Shown in pieces: positions 1 through 6,117 of a stretch of 6,117 bases of DNA. Within the stretch, counting starts at the first letter, position 1; the number at the start of each line of letters is the position of its first letter. Below the pieces are notes generated by a model. It worked only from the letters and a program-made list of their open reading frames with translations. It was not told where the DNA came from and made no database searches. The DNA lies in the NCBI GenBank assembly GCA_016875155.1, contig VGSD01000185.1:1-6117 (forward strand). Reading direction: 5' to 3'. The DNA comes from Deltaproteobacteria bacterium (GTDB taxonomy: Bacteria; Desulfobacterota; BSN033; UBA1163). The position numbers and the translations under genes are program-made.

Positions 1-161
<161 letters not shown>

Positions 162-269
162 ACCCCGTTTGAAAGGGCAGGGATTCATTCATTGTTCTTT
201 CTAGATGACTTGAGCCTATTATACACCATCCATCCCTGTATTGAGAGGATGGGATTTCTAACGGGGTAA
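162..269 (+). repeat. Nested inverted repeats in guaB-downstream leader
   Basis: A perfect 8-bp inverted repeat, ACCCCGTT (162-169) and AACGGGGT (260-267), brackets most of the spacer between guaB and the next gene. Inside it a second perfect 7-bp pair, CAGGGAT (178-184) and ATCCCTG (232-238), can extend by one G-U pair. A third pair, CCATCC (230-235) and GGATGG (247-252), shares bases with the second, so those two stems cannot form together. The outer stem closes a few bases before the G-rich ribosome binding site of the next gene. No U-tract follows, so this is not a simple intrinsic terminator. A structured leader RNA is possible. Short stems can occur by chance in 126 bp, so confidence is low. 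Confidence 0.35.
192..222 (+). promoter_or_regulatory. Possible sigma-70-like promoter upstream of the TPR membrane gene
   Basis: TATTAT at 217-222 matches the -10 consensus at five of six positions. The best upstream partner is TTGTTC at 192-197, which matches the -35 consensus only in its TTG and has a long 19-bp spacer. If used, it would start transcription near 230, giving the membrane protein pair a transcript separate from guaB. The -35 is weak, and read-through from guaB is equally plausible. Confidence 0.25.
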
Positions 270-276
270 AAAAGGG

Positions 277-283
277 AAGGGGG
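277..283 (+). promoter_or_regulatory. Ribosome binding site fixing the GTG start at 288
   Basis: AAGGGGG sits four bases before GTG 288. An in-frame TAA at 267-269, with no other start codon between it and 288, makes this GTG the most upstream start possible. The following MKKK plus hydrophobic stretch is a sensible N-terminus. Confidence 0.6.
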
Positions 284-287
284 CGCC

Positions 288-2234
288 GTGAAGAAAAAAA
301 CCTTTTTGCTCTTCCTCATCCTTCTCGTCTCTTTGCTATATTATCTTGGCTTCCTAACCCAAAAGGAGACGCTTCCATTATCCAAGGAATTCTTTTCCAC
401 AGAGAGTTCTCCTGCAGCCGAACAGGCACTGGATCTCAAAGGAGTAGGCGTTGTTAAGTCGAGGATTGCGGAAAAGAAACCTCCCGCATTTGACAAGAAG
501 GATCTGGATCAACTTTACCAACTGAAGTTGGATCGGGGGATCCGGAATCTTTCCACGTTTTCCTTATTCCTGATCAGAGAAGCCCAGAAGGCGAGAAAAG
601 AGGGCCAGTCCGATCAGGCCATCGATCTGGCGACCCATGCTCACCGATTTTCGCCGGACCTTCCTCAACCTCATTTTGAGTTAGCCAGGGCCCGGTGGCA
701 GAAGAACCCGTGGAAGCTCGATGAGATCCTTCCTGAAATCGAAAAGGGGTACAGAGCGAAATTCAGCCATTACCCATCTTCCATCAATCTCTTCTATCAT
801 GTCTTCTATATCATTTCGAACGCCGTCCTGATGTCCTTCATTATTTTCGGGATCGTCGTCCTATGGAAATACGCCCCACTCTATTTCTATGATATTCGGA
901 GGAACCTGACTCAGGAGGTTTCCAATCTTTTCATCAATGGGCTGAAGATATTCGTTCTTTTCATCCCTCTCTTTCTTCGGTTGGATATCACGTGGGCCAT
1001 TCTCTTCTGGACCATTCTGTTATGGGGGTATGTGCCATCTCGGGAAAGACAGTTTGTCGTCGTCTTTCTGATTATTTTAGTCTATCTTCCCTTCTTCCTC
1101 CGGACCTCCTCCGCTTTTCTGAACAGCCCGGGCTCGACTATCATCGTGGAGTTAAATGAGGCAAACCATGAAAACTGGGACAAGGGGACAGAGGAGAAAC
1201 TGAAAACCTGGTCCCTTTCTCGTTCCGATGATCCCCATGTCCTCTTCACGCTGGGCCTGATCGAAAAGAGGCAAGGACGCTACTCCCAGGCCGAAGATTT
1301 TTACAAAAAAGCGATCGATCGCGACCCCAATTTCAGTGAAGCCCACTCCAATCTGGGGAATGTTCAGCTTGCCCAGAAACAGATTCCGCTAGCGATTGCT
1401 TCCTATCAAAAGGCCGTCGAACTCAACCCGCATAAGGGATCTTATCACTTCAACCTATACCGTGCCTATTCTCAGGAAACCTTTCTCTCTGGAAAGTCAG
1501 ACAAGGCCTTCCAGAGATCCAGGCAACTCGATCCGGAATTGATCCAGTACTATTCTTCTATCGATTCGCCCAACATGAACCGGCTGGTGATCGATGAAAC
1601 CTTGGCACCGCAGATGCTCTGGGCTCGATTTCTCGACCAATACATCGGGCGAGAAGGGCTCATGTTCCGCCTCTTCAAAGCTTGGTTTGAGGGAATTCCT
1701 TCGGCCCTTCCCATTATCGCGCCGATCCTCTTTTTGGCTTATCTCGTTGGGATGTCAAGGTATAGTCGGGCAAAGCGTTTCCTGACCCGGTGTCCCATGT
1801 GCGGGAGTGCGACCCATCGATTTTATTTAAGCGACACTGAAACCGTCAGGCAGGAGTTCGTCTGTTCTAACTGTTACCGGCTTTTTGTCCAGAAGGAGAA
1901 GCTCCATCCCAAGATCACGGAGAAGAAGTCACTCCAGGCTCACACCTTTCAACAACAGGACCATTTCATCGGAAAATATGTCTCCTACTTCCTGATCGGA
2001 TTCGGTCAGATATGGAGAGGAGACACGTTGAAGGGCCTTCTGCTTCTCTTTCTGTTTTTCATTTTCATTCTGAGGTTTGTCTTCTGGGGTGGGATTCTCC
2101 CGGAGACAGGTCTGCGGTCGCCCTTTTCGTGGTGGGGCCTCTTTGTTTGGGGAGGCCTTTTCATCCTGTTCTATTTTTTCTATTATCGGCAAGTCCGGCG
2201 CCTGAATCCGGAGTTTGAGATCCCAACGACTTAA
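288..2234 (+). CDS. Multi-pass membrane protein with periplasmic TPR repeats and a zinc ribbon
   Basis: I do not recognise a named family for this 648-residue protein. Visible parts in order: a signal-anchor helix (about 5-23, preceded by MKKK); a degenerate TPR-like helical region (about 90-135); membrane helices near 172-193, 215-232, 234-249 and 256-271; two canonical 34-residue TPRs (316-349 and 350-383) and a degenerate third (384-417); a helix at 472-489; a zinc ribbon with Cys502, Cys505, Cys526 and Cys529; then a C-terminal segment with FLIGFGQIWRGDTLKG (568-583) leading into helices near 583-600 and 613-632. That motif resembles the PGxGQxYxGxxxKG hairpin seen in many small bacterial membrane proteins. 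Positive residues after helices (K194 to R205, R252/R254, R491 to R501, R634 to R638) suggest both TPR regions face the periplasm and the zinc ribbon the cytoplasm. It is likely a scaffold for an envelope complex. It is coupled to the next gene by a 12-bp gap. Confidence 0.85.
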   Translation: MKKKTFLLFLILLVSLLYYLGFLTQKETLPLSKEFFSTESSPAAEQALDLKGVGVVKSRIAEKKPPAFDKKDLDQLYQLKLDRGIRNLSTFSLFLIREAQKARKEGQSDQAIDLATHAHRFSPDLPQPHFELARARWQKNPWKLDEILPEIEKGYRAKFSHYPSSINLFYHVFYIISNAVLMSFIIFGIVVLWKYAPLYFYDIRRNLTQEVSNLFINGLKIFVLFIPLFLRLDITWAILFWTILLWGYVPSRERQFVVVFLIILVYLPFFLRTSSAFLNSPGSTIIVELNEANHENWDKGTEEKLKTWSLSRSDDPHVLFTLGLIEKRQGRYSQAEDFYKKAIDRDPNFSEAHSNLGNVQLAQKQIPLAIASYQKAVELNPHKGSYHFNLYRAYSQETFLSGKSDKAFQRSRQLDPELIQYYSSIDSPNMNRLVIDETLAPQMLWARFLDQYIGREGLMFRLFKAWFEGIPSALPIIAPILFLAYLVGMSRYSRAKRFLTRCPMCGSATHRFYLSDTETVRQEFVCSNCYRLFVQKEKLHPKITEKKSLQAHTFQQQDHFIGKYVSYFLIGFGQIWRGDTLKGLLLLFLFFIFILRFVFWGGILPETGLRSPFSWWGLFVWGGLFILFYFFYYRQVRRLNPEFEIPTT

Positions 2235-2240
2235 GGAGAG
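2233..2240 (+). promoter_or_regulatory. Strong Shine-Dalgarno overlapping the upstream stop codon
   Basis: AAGGAGAG begins within the TAA stop (2232-2234) of the TPR membrane gene and lies six bases before ATG 2247. This near-perfect site decides the start of the DUF4388 gene. Its overlap with the stop suggests that ribosomes finishing the first gene reinitiate on the second, keeping the two products in a fixed ratio. Confidence 0.75.
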
Positions 2241-2246
2241 AAATCA

Positions 2247-3359
2247 ATGGCTCTTCAGGGGACACTAAAGGACTTCAGCATCACAGAGATCATCCAACTC
2301 ATCGGGCAGCAGCTCAAGACAGGGGTCTTGAAAATTCGCCGAGGGAAAAGTCTGGTTGAGATCTCTTTTGTAGATGGGATGATCGTCCATGTTTACTCCA
2401 ATTACCGGGGGAAAAAAGATCTGATTGGTGAAATCCTGGTGAAAGCCCAGTTGATCACCGATGAACAACTGGAAAGAGTGCTCAAGCTTCAGAAAGAAAC
2501 GCTCAAATATATTGGAGAGATCTTGGTCGAGCTTGGATTGTTGACGAAAGAGGACATCCTGAAGGTTATTACCACTCAGATCTATGAAACCATCTACGAT
2601 CTTTTCTGGTGGGAGGACGGAACCTTCAATTTTGATCTCAAATTGGTGGAAAGTTATAAGAAGATCCCCTTTGCCCTCAGCACCGAGCAGGTCCTGTTGA
2701 ATATCCTCCGGATGGTGGATGAGTGGTCGGAGATAGAAAAGAAAGTCTTTTCCCCCCACCTCGTTTTTCGGAGGCCATTGGGCACCGAAGAGAAATCCGC
2801 AGGTGCTTTTTCTCCCCAGAGCCTGATGAGGGAGCGGTTGAGTTCGGAGCAGGAGATGATCTACAACCTGGTCGATGGGACCCGGACCGTCCAGGAGATC
2901 ATTGATCGGAGCCTTCTTGGAAAATTTTATGCTAGCGAGATTTTGCTCAGCCTCATGGAAATGGGATTTGTCGAAGTCGCGGGGATACGCACCCCGAGCC
3001 TCGTCAAGAAGGTCAGGATGATCAACTTCAGAGAGGCGATGACGTTTGTCTATTACGGTGCCTTCCTGATCTTTATCTTTCTCCTTCTGATCTACTTTAA
3101 GCCCAACTTCTTACGCCTCTTCTGGGATTCCAAGATCGAACGGGTCAATATTGAAGCGCCCTCCCTATTTGTCCATCGAGCTCAACTCGACCGGATCAAG
3201 AATGCACTGGACATATTCTATCTGGAGAGGGGAGCCTACCCCCAGAAACTGGAGGAATTGGTTACGGCCCAGCTCCTCCAGAAAGACGACCTTTTCTACC
3301 GGAAGGGCGTCTCCTATCAGTATGAGTTGAAAGAGGGGAAATATATTTTGAAACATTGA
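2247..3359 (+). CDS. DUF4388 (PATAN-like) protein with MshEN-like repeat, membrane helix and pseudopilin-like tail
   Basis: This 370-residue protein is a chain of recognisable modules. Residues 1-55 open with MALQGTLKDFSITEIIQLIG, the typical start of DUF4388/PATAN domains, which are found in signalling and gliding or pilus-related proteins; its C-terminal half (about 112-160, with DLFWWEDGTFNFD) resumes after an insert. The insert (59-111) is two copies of a 24-residue motif, L-I/Y-I-G-E-I-L-V and ending in Gln, offset by exactly 29 residues (Gly61/Gly90, Leu64/Leu93, Gln82/Gln111). This matches the GspE/PilB N-terminal (MshEN) layout. Residues about 195-246 form a small helical, winged-helix-like unit (DGTRTVQEIID). 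One membrane helix spans about 266-283. The tail (about 309-370) has AQLDRIKNALDIFYLERGAYP, resembling the start of the GspG pseudopilin soluble domain. It has no enzymatic motif. It is probably a membrane-anchored adaptor working with the upstream TPR protein; its exact role is unknown. Confidence 0.85.
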   Translation: MALQGTLKDFSITEIIQLIGQQLKTGVLKIRRGKSLVEISFVDGMIVHVYSNYRGKKDLIGEILVKAQLITDEQLERVLKLQKETLKYIGEILVELGLLTKEDILKVITTQIYETIYDLFWWEDGTFNFDLKLVESYKKIPFALSTEQVLLNILRMVDEWSEIEKKVFSPHLVFRRPLGTEEKSAGAFSPQSLMRERLSSEQEMIYNLVDGTRTVQEIIDRSLLGKFYASEILLSLMEMGFVEVAGIRTPSLVKKVRMINFREAMTFVYYGAFLIFIFLLLIYFKPNFLRLFWDSKIERVNIEAPSLFVHRAQLDRIKNALDIFYLERGAYPQKLEELVTAQLLQKDDLFYRKGVSYQYELKEGKYILKH

Positions 3360-3374
3360 AACAAGTCATTTCCA

Positions 3375-3403
3375 TTGACACCATTCCTCACTCATCCCAT
3401 CTT
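3375..3403 (+). promoter_or_regulatory. Weak candidate promoter ahead of guaA
   Basis: A perfect -35 hexamer TTGACA (3375-3380) lies in the 58-bp spacer, but the hexamer 17 bp downstream, CATCTT (3398-3403), matches the -10 consensus at only three of six positions. It would place a start very close to the guaA ribosome binding site. It may let guaA be transcribed independently of the two inserted genes, or the TTGACA may be chance. Confidence 0.2.
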
Positions 3404-3417
3404 CCCGAAGGAAAAGA

Positions 3418-4977
3418 ATGAAACTGTCTTCAAACATCGATAAGATACTCATACTCGATTTTGGCTCCCAGTATACCCAGTTGATCGCACGGCGGGTGAG
3501 GGAATGCCGGATTTATAGCGAGATTCAACCTTATGATTTGCCGCTGGAAAGGATCAAGGCTCTCTCTCCCAGGGGGATTATCCTTTCAGGAGGGCCCTCC
3601 AGTGTTTATGAATCAGGGGCTCCCTGCTGCGACCCGGGGCTCTTCACCCTAGACATCCCCGTGTTGGGGATCTGTTATGGAATGCAGTTGATCGGCAATC
3701 TGCTGGGTGGAGAAGTCGCCCATTCGGACCAGAGGGAGTACGGAAAGGCTAGGTTGATCATTGACCGTGGGGGAAAACTGTTTGAAGGGATGGGGGGAAA
3801 AGGACGGACCCTTCAGGTGTGGATGAGCCATGGAGACCAGATCCGGCGGTTGCCTCATGGGTTTCATGCGCTCGCGCATTCCAGCAATACACATTTTGCC
3901 GCCATTGAACATCGTCAGCGAAGAATCTTTGGACTTCAGTTTCATCCAGAAGTGGTCCATACCCCACAAGGGATCATCCTTCTTCGGAATTTTCTCTTCC
4001 GCATCTGCGGCTGTGAGCATCTCTGGGACATGAGGTCTTTTCTGGAAAGTTCATCCGAAGAACTGAAAAAAAAGGTTGGCTCGGGAAGGGTGATCTGCGG
4101 ACTCAGCGGAGGAGTCGATTCTACGGTCGTCGCTCTTCTTCTCCACCGGGTGATCGGTGATCGCCTAAAATGTATCTTTGTGAACAACGGACTGCTCAGG
4201 AGAAACGAGGCGGAGCAGGTCGTTAACCTCTTCCGCCACCATTTTAATATTCCTCTCATCTATGTGGATGCCACCAAGAGATTTTTGAAACGACTGGAGG
4301 GGGTAACCGATCCGGAAGAGAAACGGAAGAGGATTGGAAACGAATTTATTTTGGTGTTTGAAAAAGAGGCGAGGAAACTTGGTGGGGTTAAATTTCTCGC
4401 CCAGGGGACCCTCTATCCTGACGTGATCGAAAGCATCTCCTGGAAAGGGCCCTCTGCTACGATCAAAAGCCACCACAATGTGGGGGGATTGCCGGAAAAA
4501 ATGAAATTAAAACTGGTGGAACCCCTGCGGGAATTGTTTAAGGATGAGGTGAGAGAACTGGGCAGGGAGCTGGGACTTCCTTCGGAGATGATCCACCGTC
4601 AGCCCTTTCCAGGGCCAGGGCTTGCCATTCGAATCATCGGTGAGGTGAGCCAGGAGAGGTTGGAGATTCTGAGAGATGCGGATGTGATCGTCATGGAAGA
4701 GATGAGGAAGAATGATCTGCTGCGCCGGGTCTGGCAGTGTTTTGCGGTTCTGCTTCCGGTTAAGACCGTAGGGGTGATGGGTGATTTACGGACCTATGAG
4801 AACGTGGTTGCCTTACGGATTGTGGAAAGCCAGGATGGGATGACCGCCGATTGGGTAAAACTGCCCTATCAGGTCCTGGAACAGATAGCCAGCCGGATCA
4901 TCAACGAGGTGAAGCGAGTGAATCGGGTGGTGTATGACATCAGCTCCAAACCTCCCAGCACGATTGAATGGGAATAA
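3418..4977 (+). CDS. guaA: GMP synthase (glutamine-hydrolysing)
   Basis: GuaA converts XMP to GMP using ATP and ammonia taken from glutamine, the last step of de novo GMP synthesis in the cytoplasm. At 519 residues it is full length for the family. The N-terminal class I glutamine amidotransferase domain (about 8-200) has [18 protein letters not shown] (11-28), the oxyanion-loop segment [11 protein letters not shown], nucleophile Cys86 in LGICYGMQ, and the catalytic pair His176 and Glu178 in GLQFHPEV. The ATP pyrophosphatase domain (about 205-395) has the P-loop SGGVDS at 230-235 and the [22 protein letters not shown] segment (352-373). The C-terminal dimerisation and XMP-binding domain has [16 protein letters not shown] (394-409) and ends in the expected KPPSTIEWE. 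The start is set by AAGGA at 3408-3412 and by an in-frame TGA at 3376. All key residues are intact. It pairs functionally with guaB upstream, from which it is separated by two unrelated genes. Confidence 0.98.
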   Translation: MKLSSNIDKILILDFGSQYTQLIARRVRECRIYSEIQPYDLPLERIKALSPRGIILSGGPSSVYESGAPCCDPGLFTLDIPVLGICYGMQLIGNLLGGEVAHSDQREYGKARLIIDRGGKLFEGMGGKGRTLQVWMSHGDQIRRLPHGFHALAHSSNTHFAAIEHRQRRIFGLQFHPEVVHTPQGIILLRNFLFRICGCEHLWDMRSFLESSSEELKKKVGSGRVICGLSGGVDSTVVALLLHRVIGDRLKCIFVNNGLLRRNEAEQVVNLFRHHFNIPLIYVDATKRFLKRLEGVTDPEEKRKRIGNEFILVFEKEARKLGGVKFLAQGTLYPDVIESISWKGPSATIKSHHNVGGLPEKMKLKLVEPLRELFKDEVRELGRELGLPSEMIHRQPFPGPGLAIRIIGEVSQERLEILRDADVIVMEEMRKNDLLRRVWQCFAVLLPVKTVGVMGDLRTYENVVALRIVESQDGMTADWVKLPYQVLEQIASRIINEVKRVNRVVYDISSKPPSTIEWE

Positions 4978-4986
4978 AATAAAAAC

Positions 4987-5015
4987 TGGAATATTGGAAT
5001 GGTGGAATATTGGAA
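4987..5015 (+). repeat. Short direct repeat, two copies of a 13-mer
   Basis: TGGAATATTGGAA occurs at 4987-4999 and again at 5003-5015, a period of 16 bases. Each copy contains the palindrome AATATT. The pair lies in the left arm of the larger inverted repeat of this spacer. It may be a degenerate iteron-like unit of an intergenic repeat family, or a binding site for a dimeric regulator. Confidence 0.6.
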
Positions 5016-5148
5016 ATTTGGGAAGAAAAAAGGAATAATTAAATAATGGACAAAATATGGATAGAGAAGTAATCGAACCGAATATGTTCAAAGGGAGACG
5101 TCAAACTTCCTCAACCCATTATTTCATGATTCCATCATTCCATTATTC
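4989..5148. repeat. Imperfect long inverted repeat between guaA and dnaE (MITE-like or intergenic repeat)
   Basis: The left arm GAATATTGGAATGGTGGAAT (4989-5008) is the reverse complement of the right arm ATTCCATCATTCCATTATTC (5129-5148) at 18 of 20 positions; one of the two mismatches would be a G-U pair in RNA. With a one- or two-base slip the match continues inward: TGGAAATTTGGG (5011-5022) pairs with CCCATTATTTCA (5116-5127). That gives arms of about 33 bases around a core of roughly 93 bases. The spacer is clearly richer in A+T than the genes beside it. There is no coding potential in the core. It resembles a small non-autonomous element or a genome-wide intergenic repeat. I see no clear target-site duplication. 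Confidence 0.6.
5010..5039 (+). promoter_or_regulatory. Candidate sigma-70-like promoter for dnaE
   Basis: TTGGAA (5010-5015) matches the -35 consensus at four of six positions, and AATAAT (5034-5039) matches the -10 consensus at five of six, with an 18-bp spacer. It lies in the AT-rich spacer at the inner edge of the left inverted-repeat arm. If used, the dnaE leader would be about 115 bases and carry the right arm. AT-rich sequence produces such matches easily, so this is weak. Confidence 0.25.
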
Positions 5149-5163
5149 TGATGGTTAATTCCT

Positions 5164-6117
5164 ATGTCCCATGCCGAATTTGTCCATCTCCATGTTCATA
5201 GCCAGTACAGCCTGCTGGATGGAGCCATTCGATTTGACGAGGCATTCGATTTAGCCAAAAAATATCGGATGGACTCCTTGGCGCTGACCGATCACGGGAA
5301 TATGTTCGGCGCCATCGAATTTTACCAGACAGCGATCAAACATGGAATCAAACCCATCGTCGGATGCGAGATCTATATCGCCCCTGGAAGCCGGTTTGAG
5401 AAGAAGACCGCGGCGGGAGGAGGAGAGGGAAATTTTCATCTCACCCTTCTGGTTAAAAACCGGACCGGATATTTCAACCTCATCAAACTGATCAGCCTCG
5501 CCCACCTTGAAGGATTTTATTATAAGCCCAGAATCGACAAGGAACTTCTGAGCAAATATCACGAGGGGTTGATCTGCCTCAGCGGATGCCTCAAAGGAGA
5601 GGTTGCCCAGCTGGTAGGCCGAGGGGAGATGAAGAAAGCCCTTCAGACGGCCGAGGAATACCGAAAGATCTTTGACGATCGCCGGTTCTTCATCGAACTC
5701 ATGAAGAATGGAGTAGAGAATCAAGCTCTCGTCAACGAGCGCCTCATCGAAATCGGCCGAGAACTCTTCATCCCCGTGGTCGCCACCAATGATTGCCATT
5801 ATCTTCACCGCGAAGATGCGCAGGCCCATGAGATTCTGCTCTGTATCCAGACTGGTAAAACCCTGAACGAGAGCGACCGCATGAAATTTTCTTCGGACGA
5901 ATTCTATTTCAGATCCTCCGACGAGATGATGAACCTGTTCAGAGACATACCGGAGGCCATTGTCCACACATTGGAAATCGCAGACGAGTGTAACCTGGAG
6001 TTGAAGTTTGACGAAAAGCACATTCCGCGAATTGCCGTCCCTTCAGGAGACTCCCCCGAAACTCATCTCGAAAGGCTTGCACGGGAAGGGCTCGAGAGAA
6101 GGCTCGAGCCCTATCGG
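5164..6117 (+). CDS. dnaE: DNA polymerase III alpha subunit, N-terminal 318 residues (3' end outside window)
   Basis: DnaE is the replicative polymerase. The window holds its N-terminal PHP domain and the beginning of the palm, open to the last base. The PHP domain starts with FVHLHVHSQYSLLDG and carries all nine residues that make the metal site in Thermus and Mycobacterium-type DnaE: His10, His12, Asp19, His44 (LTDHGNMFG), Glu69 (VGCEIY), His92 (FHLTLLVKN), Cys142 (LSGCLKGEV), Asp210 and His212 (ATNDCHYLHREDA). Their spacing matches as well, so a PHP 3'-5' exonuclease activity is likely. The AHEILLCIQTGKTL segment (220-233) is also typical. The start is anchored by an in-frame TGA at 5149-5151 with no other ATG, GTG or TTG between; yet no Shine-Dalgarno is visible before ATG 5164. 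The polymerase catalytic aspartates lie beyond the window. Confidence 0.96.
   Translation, partial: MSHAEFVHLHVHSQYSLLDGAIRFDEAFDLAKKYRMDSLALTDHGNMFGAIEFYQTAIKHGIKPIVGCEIYIAPGSRFEKKTAAGGGEGNFHLTLLVKNRTGYFNLIKLISLAHLEGFYYKPRIDKELLSKYHEGLICLSGCLKGEVAQLVGRGEMKKALQTAEEYRKIFDDRRFFIELMKNGVENQALVNERLIEIGRELFIPVVATNDCHYLHREDAQAHEILLCIQTGKTLNESDRMKFSSDEFYFRSSDEMMNLFRDIPEAIVHTLEIADECNLELKFDEKHIPRIAVPSGDSPETHLERLAREGLERRLEPYR

Noticed and set aside
162..287. Known purine or c-di-GMP riboswitch upstream of the membrane genes
   Set aside because: I looked for conserved aptamer cores and found none; only short generic stems are visible.
2265..2759. A 164-codon open frame on the minus strand inside the DUF4388 gene
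   Set aside because: The forward frame encodes clear DUF4388 and MshEN-like motifs and has a strong ribosome binding site. The reverse product has no recognisable features.
288..3359. Defence island, prophage or toxin-antitoxin system
   Set aside because: No nuclease, methyltransferase, integrase, phage structural or toxin-like motif is visible in either inserted gene, and the surroundings are housekeeping genes.
3649..4476. Several overlapping minus-strand open frames across guaA
   Set aside because: guaA is intact and highly conserved on the plus strand; these are shadows with no initiation signals or familiar motifs.
5083..5097. Short palindrome-like GAAC...GTTC motif as an operator
   Set aside because: Only four bases per arm pair; this is expected by chance, and no second copy lies in the spacer.
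4978..5163. Intrinsic terminator directly after guaA
   Set aside because: No GC-rich hairpin followed by a U-tract is present. The only hairpin-forming sequence is the long AT-rich inverted repeat, whose loop is about 90 bases or more.
5251..6021. A 256-codon open frame on the minus strand
   Set aside because: It lies wholly antisense to dnaE, whose forward frame has intact PHP motifs throughout. The reverse translation shows no recognisable domain, so it is a codon-bias shadow.

Overview
The window is a compact, fully co-oriented (+ strand) stretch of a bacterial chromosome. In order it holds the 3' end of guaB (IMP dehydrogenase), a large membrane TPR/zinc-ribbon protein, a DUF4388 (PATAN-like) multidomain membrane protein, complete guaA (GMP synthase), and the 5' part of dnaE (DNA polymerase III alpha), which is open to the window edge. 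No stretch longer than 186 bp lacks a gene. I see no tRNA, rRNA, CRISPR array, integrase or transposase.

The organism is most likely a Gram-negative, deltaproteobacterium-like (Desulfobacterota-type) bacterium. This is inferred from the guaB/guaA/dnaE clustering, from a DUF4388 protein (a family frequent in such genomes), and from a DnaE whose PHP metal site is complete, unlike that of E. coli. Moderate G+C in the genes and strong Shine-Dalgarno sequences fit but do not prove it. Other deep-branching diderm phyla are possible.

Layout: guaB ends at 161. A 126-bp gap (162-287) has nested inverted repeats and a possible promoter, and leads to a GTG-started 648-aa membrane protein (288-2234). 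After only 12 bp, with a Shine-Dalgarno overlapping the stop codon, comes a 370-aa DUF4388 protein (2247-3359). These two are almost certainly translationally linked. guaA (3418-4977) follows after 58 bp. A 186-bp AT-rich spacer (4978-5163) contains a long imperfect inverted repeat of MITE or intergenic-repeat type, and then dnaE begins at 5164 without a recognisable Shine-Dalgarno.

Functionally, guaB and guaA make the two consecutive steps from IMP to GMP. The two genes between them are not nucleotide-synthesis enzymes. One looks like an inner-membrane scaffold with periplasmic TPRs and a cytoplasmic zinc ribbon. The other looks like a cytoplasmic signalling or adaptor protein (DUF4388, then a MshEN-like tandem repeat, then a helical module), anchored by one membrane helix and ending in a domain resembling the alpha-helical start of GspG-type pseudopilins. 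This pair is the least explained part of the window and the best candidate for an undescribed envelope-associated system. The role proposed for it is inference only.
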